Shown here: piece after piece, positions 52,007-64,000 of the stretch
Layout of the letters: each line of letters starts with the position of its first letter
Position numbering within the stretch: position 1 is the first letter of the stretch
Assembly (NCBI RefSeq): GCF_910591885.1
Contig: NC_063283.1
Span: forward strand, 3,457,001-3,521,000
Length of the DNA stretch: 64,000 nucleotides
Direction: 5' to 3'
DNA from: Bombus terrestris
Lineage: Eukaryota; Arthropoda; Insecta; Hymenoptera; Apidae
Program-made: the position numbers and the translations under genes
Notes under the pieces: model-generated
The model's database searches: none
What the model was told of the DNA's origin: nothing
The model's input: the letters and a program-made list of their open reading frames with translations, nothing else

Positions 52007-55000
52007 CTAGAGTTTGTCTTGAAATAGGAAGAGATTATTCGTAGCAGCAACAGCTACTACATTTTCAGATGGATGCCAAGCAGTATGTAATATCTTTTTA
52101 TTGAAATCAAGGCAGTCCACGCTAATTTCATCCTTTTTACGTTTACCACCAGTACAAACCTTTAAGCAAATAATATATATTGTAGACAATACAATAGTAT
52201 ACAATACAATACAATAGTAATAGTTTATTAAATATTTTATATAATTTTTGAAAATTTACACTTACTTTACGTGGTTTTAGAAGTGTTTTTGGTTTGGCAA
52301 TGTCACGTGCTGCTTCCAATGTGAGATCACGTTTAGTTGTACGATCGAATACTCTGAAGAAATTATTGTATGAACCCGTCATAATAGCAGAATCATTACC
52401 ACTCCAACAGCACTCGAATTTGTCAAAGATACAATCATTCTCATATAATGAACATAACTTTGATCTTAGGTATTCATGTACCTATAATAATATAATCGAT
52501 TAATATTTTGCACTAAATGTATGAAAATTGTATTATGACTTTTGTTACATACAGGGTAACACTCAATGGGTTTTGTTTCCATTTGCAAATCCCACACTTT
52601 CACACTGAGGTAGTCTCTACTGATCATATATCTTCCCGAATTACTAAGTTTCACATCACTTATACTCGAAATTATTTCAGAGAAGAAACTTCTGTTTGTT
52701 GGATCTTCTGGTTCTTCAAAGAGCTTACTATGTTGGTCACAAAGCGCAGCAGATCTCATGTCACAGAGTCTAATTGTTCCTTTGCTACTACTATATACCA
52801 AGACGTTACATTCTGCCGGGTGAAATTCCGCAGCAGTTATTACTTCTGTTAGTTCCTCCATATTAGTTGGCTTAATGTCTACTATATCTGTGTATCATTA
52901 TTAAGAAAACGATATAGTTCATTATAATAAATTTATATCCAAGATGTATAAATATAATTTAGAATTTGTAAACGAAAAATAAAATAAATATTAAATGACA
53001 TAGAAAAAAGGATACTAAAACTCTGGTCTGTGATTTCAAGGTGCCAAAGGTTAATTCTAAGATCATCAGCACTGAGGTATGTTTCCTGATCACTGTTAAC
53101 ACTTATACTGTTTATATGATAGGTGTGCGCATTGGCAAATATTCTCCTTGGGGATGCTTCTACCATCAATTCCATTGGTTTTATAGTTGGTACCTAGGTC
53201 AAAATACATAAGTATTCAATATATGATAATCAAAATGCACAAGCCTCATAATGTTATGTGCATATTTGAACTCGACCTTCTCTTGAAAATATTTTTGTTA
53301 GAAACACAATAGTATAAGGAAAATTATATTTATATGGTTAGAAGGTACAAAGAGAAATCATAAAGAGTTTTAGAATTTACCACATTATATGTATAATATC
53401 ACAATAATCTCGTTAAAACTCATCAATACTCACCCTCAAGGAAGTGATACAAGCAGGGTCACGAATTGTACCATTTTCTTCTTTTGTATTATAGCCTTCT
53501 ACTCTTTTATCTCGTTCACTAACTTTCCACAATTTAATTGTTTTATCATTTGTGGAAAGTAGAAAATGTGCTGGATTTTTTCTTTTTAACCACCTAATTT
53601 TGTTAATTTTTTCCTCTATCTCTAATGATTTCAGGTAATCGAATTCAGGTTCATGACTTTGAAAGGTGCTGTATACATTGTATTCACCTCTTCGGGGTAT
53701 ACTGTTTTTACTCTAAATAAAGATACAATGTTTTAATTATCTTATGGCCTTAAAAAATATCCCAAATATTTTTTATTTTTTTCTATCAATTTTCTAAATC
53801 TTTCTTCTTTCTACAGACAATGAAACTATTTAAAAAATTTCATAAAACATAAATAAAGTATTCGAGATATTTATTCCTTTCAGTACGTTCAATGATTATC
53901 TTTAGAAATTTTCTAAAGATAGAAAAATGTAACATATTGTACAGAACAATCTGGCAATAATCCAATACTAACACATAAATATAATTTTTATTTAAAGGAC
54001 AAATCTTTCTTTATTGAAACCTTAAAAATTTTATAGCATGTAAGAATTCTATAAATATACAAAATTCATATTATTACAAATATACTTCAACTTACAACAG
54101 GATCCCTCTGAAAAATAACCACCCGACCACCTTTATCTCCTGTTGCAAGAAGATCGCCATCATGGTTAAATTCAACACATGAGATTATATCAGCTAGAAC
54201 AGAACACAATACAGATAACTACAATAAAGTGTTCTGGAATATTTAGAAAATATTTATTTAGAAGTAATTTTAAAAAGAAAAGAAGAGATGGATGAAAGAA
54301 GAAAAAGAATACATCATAATACTTTATTACTAAATTAACATACTTGTGCAATCACTGAATGAAAATTGATGAGATAATATACACACATAATATATGTGCA
54401 ACTTCTATTTAGAACTTACCTTCAGTGACATCGTCTTCTAATGTTCCTTTCACCTGTGAAAAACACCACTGTATGTCACCATTACCTAAAACAACATTAA
54501 AAAAGTTAAGTCGTTACACAAAAATTTACTTGAAAACAGAAGTATAACAATAAAATTATCAAGTAACAATACAAAATTCCGATTTTCAATACATCATAAT
54601 GTATTCATTGTGAACACGTAATACACATATAAAAAAATGTATTACAAAAGAGATAAAAATCCCATAATGCTTATCGTTTGAATTACATCATGCGTTTCGA
54701 GCGTAGAACAGGTAGATGCACAGTGGTAAAAAGACGCGTAGAGATATATATTCTACAAACGTCCGCGGTTTTTTCTTTCACTTACGATACGCACGAGATT
54801 TCATCGAATTATCGGGTAAAAGCAAGAAAAGTGGAGCAAATCGATAAGGATATCGGGGATAAGGAAAGAGAAAGGAATCTAAGAAAAAATAACACCGAGA
54901 AGGTTGTGACTGTGAAACGTGATAAAATAAACGTGGAGGGACATGACTGAAGCGATAGCGTGTGTAGGTAAGGTGAAAAAGATAAGTTATAATGAAAAGA

Positions 55001-58000
55001 GGCGACAAACGAGAAAATATACGTAAGTAAAGTGAATAAAGGAGAAGCAAGAAAAAATGAAAGAAAAGTCGAGGGGAAAAAGGTAAAAGTAATCCTACTT
55101 GAAGTTTCGGCGCAATCCATCGTGCTTCTAGGCAGTCGCCACCGCCGCCGCCGCTGCCGTCGCCGGCGACGGGCGCATTTGGCCCCGCGCACAGCAAGTA
55201 TCCAGAGAGTGGGTACGGGTGATTATATTTGAGGATGCGGAATTGACGAAGAAGAACGTTGCGTGCACTGCGAGCGCTGCGGATATACCCGTGAACCCGT
55301 GATAGTATCTGGGTCAAGGTTCAGGTTGCCGCGGCGCGGCGAGGCGGCCAGCAGGAGCGACGCACTGTTCGGTTCACGACGTGTCGTAGAAATACAGAGC
55401 GACCACGCATAGTAAACCGGTGCTCACGACGCCTTACTTACCGGCCATCTCGCAATTAGAGACACTACGCGACCAGAGAGAGGTTCGCACGCGAGCTCAC
55501 TCCCGGTGCGAGGTCCAATACCGCCTACTCGACCAGAGATACGCGCGCGCGGCGCGCCACGCCGGCGATCAGGAAACAGGAAACCTTCACGATTGTTTAC
55601 CACGCTCTGCCCAACCTTTTTACCCTGTCACATATTCGTCCTTACTAGTCCGTCACTAATATGAATCCGATCACTAGCTTTCAATGGCGGAATTCACGAA
55701 CGCATAACCGCACAACACTACTATGGCGTGACGTCACACCACAGTCAGGTTTCGCTATTCCGACAGTAATCGCCATCTTGATTGCGAAAACCGACTGTAC
55801 ACGAACCACTACGAAAACTACCGAACGCCGCCGATCTAACAGCGCCATCTGTGTCGCGCAAAATTTAAATTAAGTTTAAGAATCACTTTTCCAATAATAA
55901 TCAAAGTTCACTTGGGAATTACATGATAAGTTACAGTTTGTTGATCTTGATACCAATTTATAGCTGAAATACTAAATAATACTTTAATATTATATGTTTG
56001 AAAAGGAAACAAATCATAAATTTCTTAAAAATAGAAGCTAAGACCAGGAAGCTTAACTAATTTTATGATAATCGATATTCTTTAAATAATCCGGGGGATG
56101 GTAAAAATTTATGTTTAATCCCAAGATTAAAATGGGATTAATTGATATAACTTGTCATGTTTTTTCCCTATGTTCTTTAATTTTAAGGGGCTCATAACGA
56201 AAATGGTCCTTGTCCATGTTTGTCTTTCTCTAGAAAATGAAAGAATGTTCTATTATCTTTAAATCAATACATTCAATTTTTGTTAACAAAATATTCATCG
56301 TATTATATAATTACTGTAGGTTTATCTGTAATTCTATCGTATAACTGCATTTAATTAAGGCATAAAGTTGTGAAATTTTGTTAAAGATTGTTTTTATAAA
56401 ATCGTAAAATTTTTATTCGATCATAAGTCAGGACATAGATCATTTCACATAGTGCAATAGAAAATGGAATAGCTTTGATAAAAAGATTATACATATAAGT
56501 GTATCCGTAGATAATTAATTAAGATTATCTAATTTAAAAGAAACTACTAATCAATGTCGACGATGACGTTAAGAAAAAATTACCTAGAAGTTTTGATAGT
56601 TTCTCATGCACTTCTTCCACAGAGAAAAACATAGGTACAGCCCTGGATAAATGCGCAAAATTCCTGGCTGAGCGAATATCTGACATCGACCAGTCCATTT
56701 TTAGCAAAGCCAGAATAAGCTTCTATATAGAAAGATTTCCTTGCTACTTCTCGATTTCACTAATAAAAACTCGAAGAACTTGAAACACTCGGATCATACG
56801 CTTTCAAAGTCGAGGCGCGTCATACATTTTCAATGCGTTCCAAAGCACAGAATCGATTACAATTTACTTTAGTAGATCTCTTCGATACATTCTCGATATG
56901 GGTCTAACATCCGTCCTGGTTTGAATATTAATACTCTTCTTTCCAGCAGTAGATCGTTCGTCAGGCATTTAATATTTCACATGTTTAATATTTCACATTG
57001 GAAGCGCGATAAGTATTTTCTTTCCTCTTGCTCGTTAATTTAAAATTGATCATTTCACTAAAAAAATATAAATAGCGTTTGGCAAATATTAATCGCAGGG
57101 ACAATGACGTTAGTTTTCCCGCCATATTCTAAATTTACAAATTAAACTCGTATAAAGTACTATGTTTTTCACTTTGCTCACAGAAATTTGTAATTCAAAG
57201 TGAAGATTGTGGCAGCGCAGACGAGCAAGAGGAAACTTTGGGCGTAGTTTCGAACCGGTACTTCAAAGTAAAGAATTGAAATTCAAATCACAACGTATTT
57301 GCCACAAGAGGAGCTGTACGATGAATTTTTATTTAAAAAATTCAACTATACGATCAATAATCGAACGTGTAGAAACTAAGAGCATACGAATTATTTTCTC
57401 ATTCACTGTGTCAATAAACCAACGATTTTTATATTATCCGTTGGTTCGAACAATTAACCGAGGTTCGAATAGATTAAACAAATAAGCGTTTCGTACGGCG
57501 CAAACGTTTGCAAGTGAAACGACTGTCTCGAACTGGTACGAAAGTGCATAAGCTCGTACGACACACGAAACTCTCGTTGTCGAACGTGTTAGGGGGAGGA
57601 TGTTAATGAATCTGTAATGAACTCTAACAAGCGTGTAGAGCCGGTGCAACGTTTACCTGGACGAGATATTTGCTATGAATCAAGCGTAAGTGTGTTTTCG
57701 AAAAAGTAGACATCACGTGTTCTCGTGAAACGAAACTTTTTTAATATCCCATAAAAGTATCGCTTTAACTAACGACTGAAACCGATTTGTAATAATAACA
57801 GTTGTATAATAATTCGACTGCAAACAATTCCGTTTGAAAAAATTAACTGAAATTATCCAAAAATGATTAAATTTTAACACAAAATAATATTTTTTCTCTT
57901 TATTGTTCCTAAAGTTAAAACAATATAGCGGTCCAAGTGATTCGTTATTTTTTATCCTTGTTTGAAATAAAATTTGTTCAAGCCTGGCAGACACTCATTG

Positions 58001-59415
58001 TTCTTACGAAATTTATAAGCTTCGATTGTGCGATCAGTTTACGCTCGAATGCGTTGAAGATCCGCTCGTATTCCGTATATATCGTTGGACCTTTTATAGG
58101 ACGTATTATATATACGAATTTTTTCCACATCTATGGAAAATCGATCGAATCGTGTGTGTGGCCAACAATGTTCAAAATTCGTTCACTCTTTTGATTTTCC
58201 CCAAAACGACAGTGTTGCACCAACAACCAGTTCAACGTGCTGTTTTCAAAAACCGTAACTGTAGATATTAATTACAAATATTCGTTCTACTCACTATCAC
58301 AAACGGCATCGTCACACTTCAAGATATTCTGGATGTTTCGCATCGCTTCTTCGACCAAGCTTGTTTTGAAATCGATACTGTAATGTCCGGCACTGATATG
58401 ATTTTGCAAATTCATTCTCGTTGATGATCCTTGCAAACCGTTTTCACGGACGATATTCATCCCGATCAAGACAACATATTGTTATTATCAGGTGACATCG
58501 AGTTTACTAACTGACCGCTAAATGTAAACTGTGCTTGAATCGGTTCACATCGATACACTTGTATACGGAAAACAATTATCGACGATAGAACATCCATAAC
58601 AATCGTATTACCAAAGGCGTTCGACGAGTTTTCTTGAAAAAGAGTCCGCAAGACAAACTTGCTGAATCGAATAAACTGCGTGTTAGAAGCTTCTTAGTTC
58701 TAATTTTTTCAATGTTAATCACCTGTTTGAATTTATAATTGAGACATTGAGAGTAAATATGTACTCAGCAAAGTAACTGAAAGTACACCAACTGATTTCC
58801 CCATGTTATCTGAATTTGATTTGGAAAATATGAATTTCACCATTTTCGTTTGATTAATAGAGCTTGTTGGAATACATTAATCCAATAAACTCACGAGGTA
58901 GAAAAATGTAGCTTACTCCACTTTTACTCTCAATGTTTCGATTATAACGAACCGTATAAAATCTTGTTCTTATCCATTCTACTTATCTCTATGAAAATTA
59001 ACGAGCTCTAAATTCTAAGCAATTCAATTACGATCGCAACTTATATGCAGCGCGTCTATTTAGGAAACGCATATTATATAGGAAACGCATATATTTATTT
59101 CTAGATATTTCAATAAATTTCAAAATCCTATTTAAACGCCGTGACGGGAAGATTCGTTTCCCCGCTCTGCTTTACCCCTATCTCTGCTCGAACAGAAATT
59201 ACTATTCCCAGCCATCACACAAACATTTTAAGACTCGGAGAGTTAATAATGCGTGGTATTGAAGAGAAGAAAGGGAAGAAGGGCGGACGAAGCAGGAGGA
59301 AAATAAAGAACGAAAAAAGATAAAACTCACCGACTCTCTTGTTCACAGCGGTATTGATCATGGAGCCAAGCTTGGTGAGGCTAGACTGCCTCATGATGTT
59401 GGAGGGGCTCTTCAT
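52007..59415 (-). CDS. tws: PP2A B55 regulatory subunit (twins), WD40 protein
   Basis: Regulatory B subunit that directs protein phosphatase 2A to its substrates, with roles in mitotic exit and cell fate. Shared exons: 54485-54420, 54193-54096, 53712-53434, 53193-53016, 52887-52553, 52481-52266 and 52159-52007; all phases agree. They encode the seven-bladed propeller from NGDIQWCFSQVKG through GDKGGRVVIFQRD, EYNVYSTFQSHEPEFDYLKS, SPRRIFANAHTYHINS, SADDLRINLWHLEITD, RDYLSVKVWDLQ and HEYLRSKLCSLYENDCIFDK to the end NNLFLFQDKL. Every shared exon matches animal B55 with almost no gaps. At least three first coding exons (55099-55120, 56584-56698 and 59331-59415) can join in phase 1, giving 448, 479 or 469 aa. 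The span given runs to the farthest of these. Confidence 0.95.
55099..55120 (-). other. tws: tws alternative first coding exon, promoter-proximal
   Basis: Reads MDCAETS plus one base, then a GTAGGA donor, and joins in phase to the shared exon as SNGDIQW. The resulting 448 aa is almost the length of the common vertebrate B55 forms. It sits in the GC-rich block, as expected for a general promoter. The frame is open further upstream, so an earlier ATG near 55192 is possible. The donor is weak. Confidence 0.5.
55100..55620. promoter_or_regulatory. GC-rich promoter-like block
   Basis: Markedly richer in GC and CpG than its surroundings, with runs such as GCCACCGCCGCCGCCGCTGC and GCGCGCGCGGCGCG. 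It overlaps the promoter-proximal tws exon, so it is probably the main tws promoter. Long plus- and minus-strand frames here result from the lack of AT-rich stop codons and are not called. Confidence 0.5.
56584..56698 (-). other. tws: Possible novel tws first coding exon
   Basis: An ATG at 56698, with an in-frame stop upstream, opens 38 codons beginning MDWSMSDIRSARNFAHLSRA and ending EKLSKLL. It ends in G followed by a GTAATT donor in phase 1, the phase needed to enter the shared tws exon. I know no B55 isoform with this N terminus. It may be lineage-specific or a chance frame. Confidence 0.3.
58144..58700 (-). other. Possible gene of unknown type nested in a tws intron
   Basis: Three protein-like minus-strand stretches follow each other: about 58700-58515 (TQFIRFSKFVLRTLFQENSS, then VFRIQVYRCEPIQAQFTFSG), about 58430-58293 (MNLQNHISAGHYSIDFKTSL, then MRNIQNILKCDDAVCD) and 58277-58144 (ITVFENSTLNWLLVQHCRFG, then a stop). 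The second ends at a strong GTGAGT donor and the third begins after a CTACAG acceptor; they join in phase as VCD-ITVFE. The first junction needs a 95-nt intron with a poor acceptor, or reflects a frameshift. No family recognised. Confidence 0.25.
59331..59415 (-). other. tws: tws distal first coding exon (MRQSS type)
   Basis: From the first in-frame ATG (59415) it reads MKSPSNIMRQSSLTKLGSMI then NTAVNKRV, ending at a consensus GTGAGT donor in phase 1. The MRQSS-TK-G-M-NTA pattern matches the long N-terminal isoform of Drosophila twins as I remember it. The same frame is open upstream to about 59575 with no ATG and reads VGLWGAPPQRPP from near 59538, which recalls the fly start MGRWGRQSP. The true exon may therefore be longer, with a start in another exon or at a non-AUG codon. 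Confidence 0.7.
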
Positions 59416-59575
59416 CCGTTTTGACGGTGGTACCGGAAGCGGAGCGGTCTTGGACCTTGCCAGGATAGCACCGTTCCGGCAGTTTCCGTTTGGACTGGAG
59501 CCGGGGGGCCGCTGGGGCGGTGCCCCCCATAGACCCACCACCCCTGCGTGACGCGTGGTGGTATTTCGCGAACGT

Positions 59576-62500
59576 CAACTCTTTTCCACCTGTTAACCAC
59601 GCTATTATTTCTAATCTCAACCTCCACTTTGCCTCAGACGTCACTGGAACAATACAATGAACACGCGAACGATTACTTTTTCATGTAAATTTATGTAACG
59701 TTATCTATTAGATTAATCAAATTAGCGAAATTCAATCGTTAAGTTTCTATTCACGCTATTGGAGATTGTCGGATTTATTTTTATTGAATCTTCGCTGTTT
59801 GTAAATTAGCAACAGAGTAGGAAACGAATGAACGCTGGTGCATGGGAAATAACGTGACTGCGGAGTGCGCAGGCATTAAAAATTACTTCGTTTGCTCTGC
59901 TTAGGGCAGATTGTTTCGCTTCATCCTTGACATTACAAATCGCAGTTTGTTATTACGAATCAGAAAAAATATAGAAGATGTATTCAAATAGTAGATACAG
60001 AAGCTCATTACACAAATAGAAGGTACAAAAACGATCTCTATGATCCGAGAATAGTAATGTAAAATAGTTGAGAAAAAGTATATCGATCCAATTGTCGACA
60101 TTCGTTTACGCAAGTGCAACGTAGATCCGATAAATTTCAATAACGTAAATCCATTAAAAAGAAAAGTTGCGAGTGAAATGTAGCGTTAATTTCGTTCTCT
60201 AATGGGATTAATGAATTAAGGAGCTGCACTTCGACTCTCTCGATGTATCTATCAGCGTGTTTCAACAATGTTTACTATCACTGATGGAAATTTTCTTTAC
60301 GGCGTCGTGTAATATCAAGCACCCGTAGTATCTGTAGAACCCGGAAGAAGTTTATGTGAGCGTTCACATGGAGGCCGGTCTTTGTACGCGTCAGCTTTTA
60401 ATCTCGATTTAAGTGGGATATCACGTTAGCGCGAGGGGCGCAAAACGAGAATGGCAGCGGGGCCAATTGAAAGACGCGTGCGTGAATGCGTCCTTCTTCC
60501 GTGTAGCTACACCCTTGAGAGAGTGCCGTCTGACGCGCAAATGCGTAAATATTATCAGAGCACCGGTGAAAAGAAAGAAAAGAAGGCAACAGGTAGCCGA
60601 ACGTGGGTAAACTCATTTGAGCAGTGGCACGAGGGAGGCGCGAACACGACTGCGCAAGGGTTGAAACGGTTCTTTGGCATAGCTCGTGGTTCGTGTCTCC
60701 GATTAGATTGAATTCTTCTTCTTCTTCTTCTTCTTACAGATCACGCTTGGGCACTTGCAATTTCATTTAATAATGATGTCATCTACGACATTGACATCGA
60801 CACCAGATGTAGGCGCCAATAGAAGATGCAAAGAATGCGAATAAACAGGCACGTAATTTATGCGAAGATCTGAAACGCAAATGTGACCTTAACCGAAAGA
60901 ACACGAGCGTGGGTACACCCTTGTTCATAAGTTTATTAGAACACATGTAAAAACTTGTGTAAATTTAAATTACTAAGAAATTCCTGACACGTGCAAAAAT
61001 TATCTCATTTGAAACGTTGGACTATAAAGAATCTATGGTTTGGAATTTCAGAATGAAAAATAATTTTAAACAGTTGAACATCCAAACACGTATTAGCACG
61101 TTTATGAAAACCTACTTAGACAGATTTGCCAAATCATTAAGAAGTAAGTTATGATCGTCGGACTATGAAGCACTGATATTTTGAGACAGTAACATCAGAA
61201 ATAGTTTCAAATATAAAATATCAAATGATTTCACTCGGAGAATGAATAATTTGCTTGTATAAATATACCAATGCATAGATATTTCGTAGTAACATGCTCT
61301 AACCTTCGTGTTGCGCCGGTTGGATTACTGCTACACCGGTATCCTCCTCTATTAGCTTTCTACGTCACGCAGCCTATTAATTCGACGAAATCGACGAACG
61401 AAATTGAAATTTGATTAACACTAGTGTCGCTTAACCTCACGTCAAACTTGTACCGACCTCCGGACACTTCGATGACCGAGGATGCTACTGATCACTCGCT
61501 AATGTCAATAAGAGAAATGTAAGACAAAGCCGAATGTGACGAACAATACAAGTGTCTTTCATATAAACTACATCGTAATCCGATTATGTTCTATGAAGTT
61601 GCTATACTTGGCTATTGGTGTCAGTTATACTCGCGTACATATTTACCGTGTCTTAAGTTTGTACCACGAGTTTATTCATGTGGTTGTAGTATTTGCCGTG
61701 AGATAAAACCTTTAATTTGGGACGATGACGCGCGCGCACGCGTTTGTGTGTGTGTTTGAGCATATTCGAAGGTAATACCTTTGTTTTTCACGAACGAATT
61801 CTTCGGTAATGAGGCAACCAATTGCACGATGCAACTAAACACTCGAAATACCATTCCACCTTGAGCTATTGAATTTTTTAGTTCTGACACAGAACTAAAA
61901 TTTACACACGACGAGGATGACGTGTAAAAGTAGAGCGAAGACACCTTTAATCCAGAAGTACTGTCTGTGTACTGGAACGAACGCGACAGAATTAATGCAC
62001 CTACCTTCAGGAATGGAGCAAGGTTAAATCTTTACCGCTAATCGCTACTGCCGGTTAATCTTGCAATTTAAACGCGTTTAAGGTCATCGAGCTAATCTGC
62101 CAGTGGATCAGATTCTCAAACTAAATGATCTGCCCCTCAGATTTCTACAATACTCCCCGTGATAACGTTCGTTTGAATGGGAAACACAGAAAACTACCTC
62201 TAGCTTCATTGGGAACAGGTAGTCTAGCAGGGTACTGAATGAAAGTTTAATAACTCGAAAGCGAAAAGAGATAAACTTAACCCTCCAATTTCCCAAGCTC
62301 GGGCTATAAATACCGTACAGAAAATTTAGTTAATTTCTGCCTTTATCGAGACGAAACAGTAGGGTTCGAAATACGTGTGAAAGTTAAGGATTCAGCAAGG
62401 AGGTTGTCTTAAAGCATATATACGATATCTTCTTTAGAATTTTTACTAGACATTTCTTACCATATTTCAATGCTTTACCAAGAGAGTTCCAAACAATTGA

Positions 62501-64000
62501 ATAATAAATAGCCAAAGATCGTATCGGCACTATGATGATTTAACACGCTGAATAAAATTATCTATGTCATATGTACATTTAAAGTTGGTTTGTACCTTTC
62601 AATTAAAAAGAAAAAAAGAAAGCAAACGACGTTAAAAGCTACAAATGGTCCCAATTCGATGGCCAAGGACTGCATTTGATCTCAGCCCGACATTTTAAAC
62701 AATTAAAATCAATTAGTGCTCGCCACTCTGTACACATTTAAAATGCAGAGGACAGAGAATAGAAGTCGTTGAATTCGCTTAACCCGACGCGAATTTTTTT
62801 TCGAACGCGCGACAACTTTTTAACATGGCTGAGAAAATCGTTTCGCGACTATGGATTGGGATGAGGATGAGCAAGAGGGGTGATCGCAGACGGGTGGTAG
62901 TTTGTTAAACCGGCGAAGTGTGCATGCCAGTGACAGAAGATCCCTGGCGTCTAGCCAGAGAATTTTCCGACTGCTTCTTAAGCTTGAAATTCATTCTTTT
63001 TGCGTAGGAAGTTCGTACTATGAGCACGCAACATTTCCCGAGTTCGAAATACTCGTTTATTGCGGTGATTTCTCGTATATCCAACCCCTAGATCGTTATA
63101 ACAACTTTTCAACAATATCCCGACGTTCAAATTTTTAATTGAGTTTTCTCAAGGACGTTGAACTCATCCTTTATGGGCAAACTTTATCCCAAGAGGATAT
63201 TATGCTTATACGCTGACGATTCGAGGAAGAAATACTGTTGGAATTCTGCAAGTAGCTTCGCCGGAAGAGCAACGTGATTTTATTGCGACGTGAAACACGA
63301 AATGAACGAATTTCTTGATAAAATTATTTAACGTTAAAGTAACAATGCTGATTCGTAATTCAGGATCGAATTTTTTTTATCTACAAGAAGTATTCTTTGT
63401 TGGCCATTAATGAGAGAAACACATTTCCGGGTAGTTTTAGGTATACTTTTTATTTGACAATCTATGCGCATTCTCTGAATCATTTGATGTTGATGAAAAT
63501 CCTAGCTAAGCGTTTTTCTGATCTTCAGTCACGTATCGTTCATCACGCAACTTTATCGCTCGGGTCACTCATCCCGGGTAATGCAGACATTTCATAAAAT
63601 TGCAGTGGCGATTTAGGTAGATATAAAATTAAGAGTCACGATTGCTTTCGTGTCAACGCTGTAAAAAAGAGAAAATAGCTTTGTCTGTATCACGCTTATG
63701 ATACGAGAGCTGTTCTCTGATTTCATGTTTCCCTGTTTTATTCAGCACTTTGTATTTACAAGTTAGCACAAGCTCGAAGGAAAGTTAAAAAGGATAGGTC
63801 AAGTTCTTTAAATAAGAGCACTAGATCAACGACGATCTATTTTAGTATCCGAATTAAATGAATCGTTCAAGGAACACGCGAGAAAAGTCACTTTAATTAG
63901 ACTCATTGCTCGCTCTGTGGAAATTGAAGAAACGATTCCCTCTTTATATTTGCTGTATTTTATGGGACTTAGTTTTCTCATACTATTCTATCGGAATATA
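59576..64000. other. Terminal stretch without a recognised gene
   Basis: Upstream of the distal tws exon on its strand, so probably upstream intron or promoter of tws. A (TTC)n repeat lies at 60713-60735. Frames at 60451-60711 (plus) and 61672-61944 (minus) show no family signature. Nothing else was recognised. Confidence 0.4.
60713..60735. repeat. (TTC)n microsatellite
   Basis: About seven to eight TTC units followed by TTACAG. Confidence 0.85.

Noticed and set aside
54778..55317. 179- and 127-codon minus-strand frames and several plus-strand frames in the GC-rich block
   Set aside because: Low-complexity reading of a CpG-rich promoter region. Only the short MDCAETS exon with its donor makes sense as coding.
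60451..60711. 86-codon plus-strand frame beginning MAAGPIERRVRE, followed by a TTC tract and an acceptor-like ACAG
   Set aside because: No known motif; the tract-plus-ACAG is a microsatellite that mimics an acceptor. No partner donor found.
1..64000. CRISPR arrays, rRNA or tRNA genes, bacterial operons
   Set aside because: None seen. The intron-rich eukaryotic gene structure makes prokaryotic elements unlikely, and no cloverleaf or spaced repeat array was noticed.

Overview
The window looks like nuclear DNA from an insect, most probably a hymenopteran such as a bee. The genes have short introns with GT/AG ends, the DNA is AT-rich, and there is a tandem array of chemoreceptors of insect type. 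Coding genes were recognised by reading exons and checking that reading phase is kept across every junction. The hymenopteran assignment is an inference.

Region 1 (1-22.9 kb, plus strand) is an array of six apparently intact odorant receptor (OR) genes. Each has four exons of exactly 138, 475, 231 and 341 nt, giving 394 aa. The second and third genes lie in back-to-back 4,145-bp units that look identical. Decayed relics of a different OR lineage sit in every spacer between the intact genes. A truncated non-LTR retrotransposon tail lies in intron 2 of both copies of the identical pair. The first gene carries an 86-bp tandem duplication over its exon 2 splice acceptor.

Region 2 (23.2-28.4 kb) holds a mitochondrial class 2 dihydroorotate dehydrogenase gene (plus strand). 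It is followed by a small three-exon minus-strand gene encoding a degenerate homeodomain that resembles the HOP/HOPX homeodomain-only family.

Region 3 (30.0-45.3 kb, minus strand) holds a 21-exon CFAP61 gene for a ciliary/flagellar radial-spoke-associated protein, and a three-exon Trc8/RNF139 gene for a multi-pass ER ubiquitin ligase. The 38.2-42.5 kb stretch between them contains no gene I can support.

Region 4 (45.3-64 kb) starts with a possible small intronless secreted-peptide gene at 46.5 kb. It continues with the twins gene (PP2A B55 regulatory subunit, minus strand), which has seven shared coding exons and at least three candidate first coding exons spread over 5 kb. One candidate lies in a GC-rich promoter-like block; another matches the MRQSS-type N terminus known from fly twins. 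A possible small gene of unknown type lies in the twins intron at 58.1-58.7 kb. From 59.6 kb to the end I recognise no gene.

Apart from the OR array, which would act with the shared co-receptor Orco at olfactory neuron membranes, the genes are unrelated neighbours: pyrimidine synthesis, cilium structure, ER protein turnover and phosphatase targeting.
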